A stretch of DNA of 14,429 bases from Anaerolineales bacterium UBA3940 (lineage in GTDB: Bacteria; Chloroflexota; Anaerolineae; Aggregatilineales; UBA3940): positions 3,475 to 17,903 of the forward strand of contig DGDY01000225.1 in NCBI GenBank assembly GCA_002385675.1, read 5' to 3'. Numbering within the stretch: position 1 is the first letter of the stretch; each line of letters begins with the position of its first letter. Below are positions 7,442-14,044 of this stretch, in pieces. The notes beneath the pieces are model-generated. The model was not told where the DNA came from and ran no database searches. It saw nothing but the letters and a program-made list of their open reading frames with translations. A program made the position numbers and the translations under genes.

Positions 7442-8773
7442 ATGGTACACTGGGCAAACATCTACCACGAGCGCCGCGTCACGGCGGAAGAGGCAGTGCG
7501 GGCGATCAAGTCCGGCGACCGGGTGTTTCTGACCGGCAACTGCTCGGTGCCGCAGGTGGTGCTCGCCGCGCTGGTGGAGTACGCGAAGGAAAACCTGCAC
7601 GATGTCGAACTCACGCAGGTGCTGACCGTCGGCGAGGCGGCCTATGCCGAGCCGGAGATGGAAGGCCACATCCGCGTGAACACAATGTTCATCGGGCATG
7701 GTGTGCGCCGCGCTGTGCAGGAGGGCCGCGCGGACTTCACGCCGGTCTTTCTGTCAGAGGTTCCCCGGCTGTACCGCACCGAACTGCCCCTCGACGTGGC
7801 GCTGATCCACGTCTCCCCGCCGGATGAGCACGGCTTCTGCTCGTTCGGCGTTGAGGTCGGGGTGACGAAGACCGCGGCCAACGTCGCCAAGACGGTCATC
7901 GCGGAGGTCAACCCCCGCATGCCGCGCACCCTCGGTGACAGCTTCATCCACATCAGCAAGATCGACCTGCTCGTCGAGGTGGACTACCCCCTGCCGGAGT
8001 TCCGCATGGGCGAGCCGTCCGAGGTGCAGCAGGCCATCGGGCAGCACATCGCCGGGCTGATTGAGGACGGTAGCACGATCCAGACGGGCATCGGCGGCAT
8101 CCCCGATGCGGTGCTCCAGTACCTCGACAGCAAGAAGGACCTCGGCATCCACACCGAGCTGTTTTCCGACGGCGTGATCGACCTGGTGAACCGGGGCATC
8201 ATCAACAACGAGGCCAAGACGCTCCACCCCGGCAAGATCATCGCGGGCTTCCTGCTCGGCACACAGCGGCTGTACGACTTTGTGCATGACAACCCCATCG
8301 TCGAGCTTCACCCGACGGAGTACGTCAACGACCCGTTCCTCATCGCGCAGAACGAGAAGATGGTTTCCATCAACTCGGCGATTGAGGTGGACCTGACCGG
8401 GCAGGTGTGCGCGGACAGCATCGGGCCGAGCCTGTACAGTGGCGTCGGTGGGCAGGTGGACTTCGTGCGCGGGGCGGCCCGCTCGAAGGGCGGCAAGCCG
8501 ATCATCGCGCTGCCCTCGACGGCGAAGGACGACACCATCAGCCGCATCACGTGGCAGTTACGGCCCGGCGCAGGCGTGGTGACGACGCGCAACGACGTAC
8601 ACTACATCGTGACGGAGTACGGGGTCGCGTACCTGTACGGCAAGTCGATCCGCGAGCGGGCGCAGGCGCTGATCAACATCGCGCATCCCAACTTCCGCGA
8701 GGAGCTTGAGCGGAAGGCCCGCGAGCTGAACTACATCCCCCGGCAGTATGTGGGGGTCGGCACGGGAGAGTGA
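7442..8773 (+). CDS. Acetyl-CoA hydrolase/4-hydroxybutyrate CoA-transferase family protein
   Basis: This 443-residue class I CoA-transferase is of the AbfT/Cat type, which moves CoA between acetyl-CoA or propionyl-CoA and short-chain acids (4-hydroxybutyrate, butyrate, succinate) or hydrolyses acetyl-CoA. The expected catalytic glutamate is Glu239 in HTELFSDGVIDL, which aligns with Glu238 of clostridial 4-hydroxybutyrate CoA-transferase. Other family blocks are SPPDEHGFCSFGVEVG (about 125-140), TGIGGIPDAV (about 215-224), GVGGQVDFVRGAARS and GKPIIALPSTA. The length is normal for the family. A GAGGAGG ribosome binding site lies inside the end of the ald-like gene and the gap is 3 nt, so translation is probably coupled. 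Pairing with an amino-acid dehydrogenase suggests amino-acid or short-chain acid use. The acyl substrate cannot be decided from sequence. Confidence 0.9.
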   Translation: MVHWANIYHERRVTAEEAVRAIKSGDRVFLTGNCSVPQVVLAALVEYAKENLHDVELTQVLTVGEAAYAEPEMEGHIRVNTMFIGHGVRRAVQEGRADFTPVFLSEVPRLYRTELPLDVALIHVSPPDEHGFCSFGVEVGVTKTAANVAKTVIAEVNPRMPRTLGDSFIHISKIDLLVEVDYPLPEFRMGEPSEVQQAIGQHIAGLIEDGSTIQTGIGGIPDAVLQYLDSKKDLGIHTELFSDGVIDLVNRGIINNEAKTLHPGKIIAGFLLGTQRLYDFVHDNPIVELHPTEYVNDPFLIAQNEKMVSINSAIEVDLTGQVCADSIGPSLYSGVGGQVDFVRGAARSKGGKPIIALPSTAKDDTISRITWQLRPGAGVVTTRNDVHYIVTEYGVAYLYGKSIRERAQALINIAHPNFREELERKARELNYIPRQYVGVGTGE

Positions 8774-8801
8774 GGGCGGCCAATCAGGCTCGATTCTCGT
8801 T

Positions 8802-8862
8802 GTAGGGGCGGGTCGTGATGCGCGATGCTCCGCATCGACCGCATCAATAGACCCGCTCCTAC
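8802..8862. repeat. GTAGGGGCGGG palindrome, expanded variant
   Basis: GTAGGGGCGGGT (8802-8813) pairs with ACCCGCTCCTAC (8851-8862) with one G-T. Nested inside are TGATGCG/CGCATCA (8816-8822, 8840-8846) and CGATGC/GCATCG (8823-8828, 8832-8837). The whole 61 nt folds into one long hairpin. The outer arms match the palindromes at 10921-10949 and 14045-14073, with a different centre. Confidence 0.8.
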
Positions 8863-8885
8863 CAACCATGCTGTTCAAAGCTCAG

Positions 8886-8912
8886 GGAGCCGCGAATAAA
8901 CTTCGCGGCTCC
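8886..8912. repeat. GGAGCCGCGA hairpin with TAAAC loop
   Basis: An 11-bp perfect stem, GGAGCCGCGAA/TTCGCGGCTCC, closes a TAAAC loop. A related hairpin with the same loop on the same strand lies at 10862-10885. There is no U-tract, so it is not a standard terminator, though it could slow polymerase after the CoA-transferase gene. Confidence 0.75.
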
Positions 8913-8934
8913 GGTGTAAGACCGAACATCTCCT

Positions 8935-8992
8935 ATTCGTGCCATTCGTGGACTCGATCACCTATCCGTGTCATCTGTGCCATCTGTGGACT
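8935..8992. repeat. Degenerate 9-mer repeats of the ATTCGTGCC type
   Basis: Units read ATTCGTGCC, ATTCGTGG, then ATCCGTGTC, ATCTGTGCC, ATCTGTGG, with GGACTC closing each group. The first 17 nt (8935-8951) are the exact reverse complement of 5743-5759. The end of the array, TGGACT, is well placed to act as the -35 box of the gatCA promoter. Confidence 0.7.
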
Positions 8993-9014
8993 CACACCCC
9001 TGCCGTGCTATACT
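8987..9014 (+). promoter_or_regulatory. Putative gatCA promoter (extended -10)
   Basis: The -10 box TATACT (9009-9014, 5/6) is preceded by TGC, giving an extended -10. A -35-like TGGACT (8987-8992, 4/6) lies 16 nt upstream and comes from the end of the repeat array. The expected transcript start is near 9021, leaving a leader of about 27 nt before gatC. Confidence 0.5.
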
Positions 9015-9047
9015 CCCCACGTAGTTCTTCAGCCGAGAGGTGACATC

Positions 9048-9335
9048 ATGCCCCTGTCCATGGAAGAAGTCGAGCACATTGCCGAACTGGCGCGGCTGGC
9101 GCTCACCGGGGAGGAGAAGGAGCGGCTGCGCGAGGAGCTTTCCGAGATTCTCGATATCGCGCAGCGCCTCCAGCGCATTGACACGAGCGACATCCCGCCC
9201 ACCGCGACCGTCCTGCCGGTCAATACCGTGCTGCGCCCCGACGAGAGCCGCCCCGGCTCCCCGCGTGACAGGCTGCTCGAAAACGCCGCCGAGCACGAGG
9301 ACGGGCAGTTCCGCGTTGATGTGATACTGGATTAG
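9048..9335 (+). CDS. gatC: Aspartyl/glutamyl-tRNA amidotransferase subunit C
   Basis: This 95-residue small subunit belongs to the GatCAB amidotransferase, which converts Glu-tRNA(Gln) and/or Asp-tRNA(Asn) to the amide forms in bacteria lacking GlnRS or AsnRS. GatC wraps between GatA and GatB and stabilises the complex. The sequence has the usual pattern: [20 protein letters not shown] at the N-terminus, then [24 protein letters not shown], and the typical C-terminal EHEDGQFRV. The frame stays open upstream into repeat DNA (to 8748), but ATG 9048 fits the family start and has AGAGGTGA about 5 nt before it. GatA begins 5 nt after the stop. GatB is not in this window. Confidence 0.94.
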   Translation: MPLSMEEVEHIAELARLALTGEEKERLREELSEILDIAQRLQRIDTSDIPPTATVLPVNTVLRPDESRPGSPRDRLLENAAEHEDGQFRVDVILD

Positions 9336-9340
9336 CCGCC

Positions 9341-10804
9341 ATGACCGCACTCACAGACCTGACCATTCGTGAAGCTGCTGACAGGCTCCGCGCGGGCGAG
9401 ATCTCGTCCGTCGAGTTGACCCGCGCCTATCTCGACCGCATCGCCGCGCTGGACGACACGCTGCAAGCCTACCTGACCGTCACCGGCGAGATAGCGCTGG
9501 AGCAGGCTCGCCGGGCCGACGAGCGCCGCGCGGCAGGTGAGGACGACCCGCTGCTGGGCGTGCCGCTCGCCTACAAGGATGTGCTTGCGACCGAGGGCGT
9601 GCAGACCACCTGCGCCTCGCGGATCCTCCAGGGTTATAAGCCGCCGTACACCGCAACGGCGATCCGGAAGCTGGAGGCTCGCGGCGCGGTGATGCTCGGC
9701 AAGACGAACATGGACGAGTTCGCGATGGGCTCCTCTACCGAGAACTCGGCCTACGCCGTGACCCGCAACCCCTGGGACCTCGACCGGGTGCCCGGTGGCT
9801 CGTCGGGCGGCAGCGCGGTGGCGACCGCTGCGGGCATGGCGGCGGGAGCGCTCGGCACGGACACCGGCGGCAGCATCCGGCAGCCCGCGTCGCTGTGCGG
9901 CGTCGTTGGGCTGAAGCCGAGCTACGGGCGGGTGTCCCGCTACGGGCTGGTGGCGTTTGCCTCGTCGCTGGACTCGATTGGCCCGCTCACCCGTTCCGTC
10001 GAGGACGCGGCGATCCTGCTCGGTGCGATAGCCGGGCACGACCCTGCCGACTCCACGTCGGTCAACGCCCCCGTGCCGGACTACACGGCGGCGCTGCGCC
10101 CCGACATGAAGGGGATGCGCGTCGGCGTGCCGAAGGAATACTTCCTCGCCGAGGGGATGCAGCCGGAAGTTGTGGAGGCGGTGCGGGCGGCCATCGCGCA
10201 GCTAGAGGCGCTCGGTGCGGAGATCGTCGAGGTGAGCCTGCCCCACACCGAGGCGGGGCTGGCGGTGTACTACATCATCGCCCCGGCGGAGGCGTCCGCG
10301 AACCTTGCCCGCTTCGACGGTGTGCGCTACGGGCTGCGCGTGCCGGGCGGAGAACTGATAGAGACCTACAAGCAAACGCGCGGCGCGGGCTTCGGCGCGG
10401 AGGTCAAGCGGCGCATCATGATCGGCACATATGCGCTCTCGGCGGGCTACTATGACGCCTACTATCTGCAGGCGCAGAAGGTCCGCACGCTGCTCAAGCA
10501 GGACTTCGACGCGGCCTTCGAGCAGGTGGACGTGCTCGCCGCGCCGGTCTCCCCGACGACCGCTTTCCGCATCGGCGAGCGCACCGACGATCCGCTACAG
10601 ATGTACGCCGCCGATACGCTCACGCTCGGCGCGAGCCTGGCAGGTGTGTGCGGTATCTCGGTGCCGTGCGGCTTCGACAGCGAGGGGCTGCCAATCGGCC
10701 TGCAATTGATCGGCCCGGCGTTTGAGGAGGCGCGGATTCTGCGCGCCGCCTATGCCTACGAGCAGGCGACGGACTGGCAGCGCATGCCCGAGGTGCGGGT
10801 TTAG
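9341..10804 (+). CDS. gatA: Glutamyl-tRNA(Gln)/aspartyl-tRNA(Asn) amidotransferase subunit A
   Basis: GatA is the glutaminase subunit of GatCAB. It frees ammonia from glutamine and channels it to GatB for transamidation of mischarged tRNA. At 487 residues the length is typical. The amidase-signature catalytic triad is intact: Lys79 in AYKDV, cis-Ser154 in [10 protein letters not shown] and nucleophile Ser178 in [12 protein letters not shown], the same numbering as the well-studied staphylococcal enzyme. Further marks are [18 protein letters not shown] and [22 protein letters not shown]. No strong ribosome binding site precedes the ATG, and the 5-nt gap to gatC suggests translational coupling. 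A repeat-rich spacer with no clear intrinsic terminator follows. Confidence 0.97.
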   Translation: MTALTDLTIREAADRLRAGEISSVELTRAYLDRIAALDDTLQAYLTVTGEIALEQARRADERRAAGEDDPLLGVPLAYKDVLATEGVQTTCASRILQGYKPPYTATAIRKLEARGAVMLGKTNMDEFAMGSSTENSAYAVTRNPWDLDRVPGGSSGGSAVATAAGMAAGALGTDTGGSIRQPASLCGVVGLKPSYGRVSRYGLVAFASSLDSIGPLTRSVEDAAILLGAIAGHDPADSTSVNAPVPDYTAALRPDMKGMRVGVPKEYFLAEGMQPEVVEAVRAAIAQLEALGAEIVEVSLPHTEAGLAVYYIIAPAEASANLARFDGVRYGLRVPGGELIETYKQTRGAGFGAEVKRRIMIGTYALSAGYYDAYYLQAQKVRTLLKQDFDAAFEQVDVLAAPVSPTTAFRIGERTDDPLQMYAADTLTLGASLAGVCGISVPCGFDSEGLPIGLQLIGPAFEEARILRAAYAYEQATDWQRMPEVRV

Positions 10805-10830
10805 GGCCGACGGTGGCGAGTATTGATCCA

Positions 10831-10949
10831 CGAATGTAGAGGTGCGTTCGGCTTTTGCCCCGCCGCGACTAAACGTCGCGGCTCCTGATCATGAATAGCA
10901 CAAACGACACAATGCAAATGGTAGGGGCGGATCTCAGATCCGCCCCTAC
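10831..10949. repeat. Repeat island downstream of gatA
   Basis: Three repeat families sit within 120 nt: CCACGAATG (10831-10839), a stem GCCGCGAC/GTCGCGGC with TAAAC loop (10862-10882, right arm extended by TCC), and the perfect palindrome at 10921-10949. Between them, 10886-10919 is an A-rich stretch with words like CACAAACGACACAA that may be a decayed CACGAATG repeat. The same three families lie upstream of gatC in the opposite order. Confidence 0.65.
10921..10949. repeat. GTAGGGGCGG palindrome
   Basis: GTAGGGGCGGATCT and AGATCCGCCCCTAC form a perfect 14-bp inverted repeat around a single central C. It shares its arms with 14045-14073 apart from one compensated base pair (A-T here, G-C there). 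It belongs to the same family as the outer arms of 8802-8862. Confidence 0.9.
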
Positions 10950-11012
10950 ATGATTCCGAGACTGTATGACCCGGTTTTGGCCGGATAATAACCTCGCTTT
11001 TGTAAAATACAC

Positions 11013-11041
11013 TTGACATTATGTAAAGCATGCTTTACAAT
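11013..11041 (+). promoter_or_regulatory. Strong sigma70 promoter with overlapping operator
   Basis: A perfect -35 TTGACA (11013-11018) and a -10 TACAAT (11036-11041, 5/6) are separated by exactly 17 nt. The 18-nt perfect palindrome TGTAAAGCATGCTTTACA (11022-11039) fills most of the spacer and overlaps the -10 box. A bound repressor would block polymerase. A further TGTAAA half-site lies at 11001-11006. The HTH regulator at the end of the operon is the obvious candidate to bind here. Confidence 0.75.
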
Positions 11042-11088
11042 CTGTTCATCACCAGTGGCCTGAAAAACATCAATGGGAGAATAGATCG

Positions 11089-11295
11089 ATGAGCAAGCAG
11101 AACACAGACAACGATGTCCAGAGCTACTTCGGGATGTGGATCGCACTGGGTGCGGGGATGGGCGTGGCGCTCGGTGCGGCGTTCGACAACATCGCGCTGG
11201 GGCTGGCGCTCGGCCTGGCGATCGGTACTGCCATTGGGCTGGGGCAGAGCAGCAGCCAGCGCGGCGGCGACGAGGCGAGCGAGGACGACAAATGA
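11089..11295 (+). CDS. Small glycine-rich membrane protein
   Basis: This 68-residue protein has unknown function. A charged, polar N-terminus (1-12) is followed by two short glycine/alanine-rich hydrophobic segments, about 14-31 (FGMWIALGAGMGVALGAA) and about 35-52 (IALGLALGLAIGTAIGLG), joined by FDN. An acidic hydrophilic tail ends in EDDK. The small-residue spacing (GxxxG-like) suggests tightly packed helices or a self-associating membrane hairpin. GGGAGA stands 8 nt before the ATG. It is the first gene after the operator-bearing promoter. Its TGA overlaps the next gene's ATG (ATGA). Short proteins of this style are, to my recollection, found beside small HTH regulators in other bacteria, but no function is established that I know of. 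Confidence 0.8.
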   Translation: MSKQNTDNDVQSYFGMWIALGAGMGVALGAAFDNIALGLALGLAIGTAIGLGQSSSQRGGDEASEDDK

Positions 11296-11669
11296 GCGAG
11301 ACGCGGCGGTATGTGATCCACTTCGGTTCAGCGATGGCGGCCTATGCCGTTGTGCTGACCATATCCATCCTGCTCATCCAGGCGTACGAGGACGCGTGGT
11401 GGCGCTATTTCGTCGCGGTGGCGCCGGTCGTGCCCATCATCTTTGCGGTGATGGCCGTCGTCAGGCGGGTGCGCACGCTAGACGAGCTTCAGCAACGCAT
11501 CCAGCTTGAGGCGCTCGCCTTCGCCTTCTGCGCCACGGCGATCGTCACGTTCACGTATGGCTTTCTCGAACTCGTCGGCCTGCCCCACCTGGACTGGCTG
11601 TGGGTGTTCCCGCTGATGTGCTCTCTGTGGGCTGTTGGCCTGGGGATTGCGAGCTGGAGGTACCGGTGA
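11292..11669 (+). CDS. Four-helix membrane protein paired with an HTH regulator
   Basis: This 125-residue integral membrane protein has unknown function. Four hydrophobic segments are predicted at about 12-30, 38-57, 75-96 and 102-121. Between helices 2 and 3 is a charged loop RRVRTLDELQQRIQLEALAF. I recall this LDELQ-RIQLEALAFAF stretch followed by YGFLE as the recognisable core of a widespread conserved hypothetical family encoded next to small XRE regulators. The start ATG 11292 overlaps the stop of the preceding gene by 4 nt, and its own TGA overlaps the GTG start of the regulator (GTGA). The three genes are thus translationally linked. A longer open frame begins at 11136 but would run inside the upstream gene and is not preferred. 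No catalytic motif is visible. Confidence 0.85.
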   Translation: MSETRRYVIHFGSAMAAYAVVLTISILLIQAYEDAWWRYFVAVAPVVPIIFAVMAVVRRVRTLDELQQRIQLEALAFAFCATAIVTFTYGFLELVGLPHLDWLWVFPLMCSLWAVGLGIASWRYR

Positions 11670-11878
11670 AAAACCGCCTGAAGCTGCTACGGACCGAGCG
11701 CGGGCTGACGCAGGCGGAGGTGGCCGATCGGCTTGGCGTATCCCGCCAGACGGTGCACGCCATCGAGGTGGGAAAGTACGACCCGAGCCTGCCGCTCGCG
11801 TTCAAGATTGCGCGGCTGTTCGAGCGGCGCATCGAGGAGATCTTTGAGCCGGACGAGCACGACCTGGCGCGGGGCTGA
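11666..11878 (+). CDS. Small XRE-family HTH transcriptional regulator
   Basis: This 70-residue DNA-binding protein is little more than one Cro/C1-type HTH: MKNRLKLLRTERGLTQ, then AEVADRLGVSRQTVHAIEVG, then KYDPSLPLAFKIARLF and an acidic tail. The helix-turn-helix spans about 15-34, with recognition helix SRQTVHAIE. It is a probable dimeric repressor of its own operon, binding the palindrome at 11022-11039. That target is inference from position and symmetry. It starts at GTG 11666, overlapping the membrane-protein stop, with GGAGG (11656-11660) 5 nt upstream. The frame is open further upstream, but that part lies inside the membrane-protein gene. It ends 6 nt from the stop of the convergent methyltransferase gene. 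Confidence 0.92.
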   Translation: MKNRLKLLRTERGLTQAEVADRLGVSRQTVHAIEVGKYDPSLPLAFKIARLFERRIEEIFEPDEHDLARG

Positions 11879-11884
11879 GGCTCG

Positions 11885-13759
11885 CTACCCCAGCCGCCGC
11901 ACATGCTCGACGATGTCGGCGGCGAGGTCGTAGCGCCCGAACTGCGGCATGATATACAGGCCCGCCGCGCGCTCGCGCAGCGCCTCAGCCAGTTCCTGCG
12001 CGATACGCACACCCTCTGCCGGTGCGTCCGGCCCTGCCGCCTCGATGCGCTGGAGGATCGGTTCAGGGATGGTGATGCCGGGGACTTCGTTGTGCAGGAA
12101 GCGTGCGTGTCGGATGCTGTAGAGCGGCATTACGCCGACGAGCACCGGCAGCTTCAGCGGGCCGTTGGCCGCCTCGAAGCGCTCCATAAAGCTGTCGAAG
12201 TCCGCGGCATCAAAGAGGGGCTGGGTGAGCACATAGTCCACCCCGCCCTCGATCTTTTTACACAGCACGCGGATCTCACGCTCGATGTCGGGGGCGTTCA
12301 GGTTAAGCGCCGCGCTGACGAGGAAGTTCGTCGGCTGGCCGATGGGGTTGCCCGCCCAGTCAAGCCCCCGGTTGAGGTTGTGCTTGATCAGCCGGATCAG
12401 ACCAGAGGGCACAATGTCGTAGTTGTCCGCCGCGTCGGGGTAATCGCCGATGTGAGTCGGGTCGCCCATCACGACGAACAGGTTGCGGATGTGCAGCGCG
12501 TGTGCGGCGAGCAGGTCGCCCTGGATGCGCAGCAGGTTGCGCCCGCGCGTCGGGAAGTGCAGCACGGTCTCGACGCCTGCTCGCTCCTGCAAGAGCGCGC
12601 AGACCGCCCACGGGCTCATCCGCATGCGCGCCATCGGGCTGTCCGTCACGTCGATGGCATCCGCGCCGGCGTCGCGCAGCGACTGGGCGGCCCGCATCGT
12701 CTTTTCGGCGGCAATGCCGCGCGGCGGCGACACCTCAACCGCAATGACGAAGTCACCCCGGGCGAGCTTCTTGGCTAGCTCACTCGGCGCGGGCGGCTCG
12801 GCGACCTCCTCGCCATTCGAGTCGTCCACATCCCCTACCCACACGACGGGGCTGCTGCCCCTCTCGTCGAGCGCGCGCCGCATGTAGGCGATATGCTCCG
12901 GCGTCGTGCCGCAGCAGCCGCCGATCAGGCTGACGCCGTGCTCACGCAGCGCGACGGCATACTCGGCAAAATAGCCCGGCCCCGAGGCATACATCACGCG
13001 CCCGCCGACGTTCTCCGGCCAGCCCGCGTTGGGCATCGCGGAAAAGCGGACCGGCGCGTCGGGCGGCAGGGCGGCGCGCATCTGCTGGACGACACGCATG
13101 ATCTGGGCTGGGCCGCCGGAGCAGTTCGCGCCGATCAGGTCTACGTCCAGGTCTGCCAGCGCGAGGGCCGCCTGCTGCGGCGTGTCGCCGAGCAGGGTAC
13201 GGTCGTCCCGGGTGAAGGTCACCTGGGCGACGATGGGCAGGTCGCACACCTCACGGGCGGCGTGCGCCGCCTCTCGCAGTTCGGCGAGGTCGGAGAATGT
13301 TTCGAGGATGATGAGGTCCGCCCCGGCGTCGCACAGCGCCGCGATTTGCTCGCGGAAGGCCTCGCGGGCCTGCTCCGCCGAGACGCGACCAAAGGGCGCG
13401 AGCCGCACGCCCAGCGGCCCCACCGAGCCTGCAACGTAGGCATCCGCACGTCCGCTCTCCTTGATGGCCTGCCGGGCCAGCCGGACGCCCGCGCGGTTGA
13501 TCTCCGCGACGCGGTCCTCCAGCCCGTACTCGGCCAGCTTGAAGCGGTTCGCGCCGAAGGTGTTGGTTTCGATGACCTCTGCGCCCGCGTCGAGATAGGC
13601 GGTGTGGATGCCCAGCACAAGCGCCGGGCTGCTCAGGTTCAGTTCGTCAAAACAGGCCTCGATGGGCACGCCCCTGGCGTGCAGCAGGGTTCCCATTGCG
13701 CCATCGGCGAGGATGGCGCTCCCCTGGTCAAGCCGCTCCCGGAATGTCATGCCGCTCAT
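11885..13759 (-). CDS. Bifunctional homocysteine S-methyltransferase/methylenetetrahydrofolate reductase
   Basis: This 624-residue two-domain enzyme resembles B. subtilis YitJ. The N-terminal homocysteine methyltransferase domain (about 1-300) begins MSGMTFRERLDQGSAILADG. It carries the three zinc-binding cysteines, Cys213 in IGANCSGG and Cys282-Cys283 in GGCCGTTPEHI. The C-terminal MetF-like TIM barrel (about 330-615) has VIAVEVSPPRG with Glu342, VVMGDPTHIGDY with Asp433 and YVLTQPLFD with Gln513, which reduce methylene-THF with a flavin. There is no cobalamin-binding module, so the methyl donor for homocysteine is uncertain. The preferred start, ATG at 13759, has GGAGG about 8-10 nt upstream; the frame is open to 13858. 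A linker of acidic and proline residues (about 305-328) joins the halves. It is convergent with the HTH operon. No S-adenosylmethionine riboswitch was recognised in its leader. Confidence 0.93.
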   Translation of the reverse strand: MSGMTFRERLDQGSAILADGAMGTLLHARGVPIEACFDELNLSSPALVLGIHTAYLDAGAEVIETNTFGANRFKLAEYGLEDRVAEINRAGVRLARQAIKESGRADAYVAGSVGPLGVRLAPFGRVSAEQAREAFREQIAALCDAGADLIILETFSDLAELREAAHAAREVCDLPIVAQVTFTRDDRTLLGDTPQQAALALADLDVDLIGANCSGGPAQIMRVVQQMRAALPPDAPVRFSAMPNAGWPENVGGRVMYASGPGYFAEYAVALREHGVSLIGGCCGTTPEHIAYMRRALDERGSSPVVWVGDVDDSNGEEVAEPPAPSELAKKLARGDFVIAVEVSPPRGIAAEKTMRAAQSLRDAGADAIDVTDSPMARMRMSPWAVCALLQERAGVETVLHFPTRGRNLLRIQGDLLAAHALHIRNLFVVMGDPTHIGDYPDAADNYDIVPSGLIRLIKHNLNRGLDWAGNPIGQPTNFLVSAALNLNAPDIEREIRVLCKKIEGGVDYVLTQPLFDAADFDSFMERFEAANGPLKLPVLVGVMPLYSIRHARFLHNEVPGITIPEPILQRIEAAGPDAPAEGVRIAQELAEALRERAAGLYIMPQFGRYDLAADIVEHVRRLG

Positions 13760-13896
13760 GCTGTCCCCCTCCATGCAACCTCGCTGCTGGTGACTGTACC
13801 GCCGACGCGGTGCGCTGGCAAGAGCCAGGGTGAGTATAAGTTCATCGGCATCCCTCACCCCGGTCGCGAGCTTCGGTTTCTGCCCTCACCCCCTAG

Positions 13897-13938
13897 CCCC
13901 CTCTCCCGGTCGCGACCTTCGGTCGCTGGGAGAGGGGG
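13897..13938. repeat. CCCCCTCTCCC hairpin, unit A
   Basis: CCCCCTCTCCC (13897-13907) and GGGAGAGGGGG (13928-13938) form an 11-bp perfect stem. The 20-nt interior can form either the palindrome GGTCGCGACC (13908-13917) or the hairpin CGACC-TTC-GGTCG (13913-13925), but not both. A CCCTCACCCC motif precedes it at about 13853-13892. It lies in the leader or upstream region of the methyltransferase gene. Confidence 0.75.
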
Positions 13939-13953
13939 AAGATGTCACCCAAC

Positions 13954-13996
13954 GCCCCTCTCCCAGGCCGCGATAGCGGCTGACCGGGAGAGGGGC
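13954..13996. repeat. GCCCCTCTCCC hairpin, unit B
   Basis: GCCCCTCTCCC (13954-13964) and GGGAGAGGGGC (13986-13996) form an 11-bp perfect stem enclosing GCCGC-GATA-GCGGC (13967-13980). It shares outer arms with unit A 15 nt away but has a different inner hairpin, so only the arms of the element are conserved. Confidence 0.75.
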
Positions 13997-14044
13997 AGAC
14001 CTGGCGCGGCGCTGGCAAGAGGAGAGTACACGCCGCGCGATCTT

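Noticed and set aside
10921..10949. Intrinsic terminator for gatA
   Set aside because: The stem is strong but no T-run follows, and identical elements occur where no terminator is needed. It is better described as a dispersed palindrome.
13760..13900. S-adenosylmethionine or cobalamin riboswitch upstream of the methyltransferase gene
   Set aside because: I could not find the conserved core sequences of either class on the minus strand. The region is mostly repeats.
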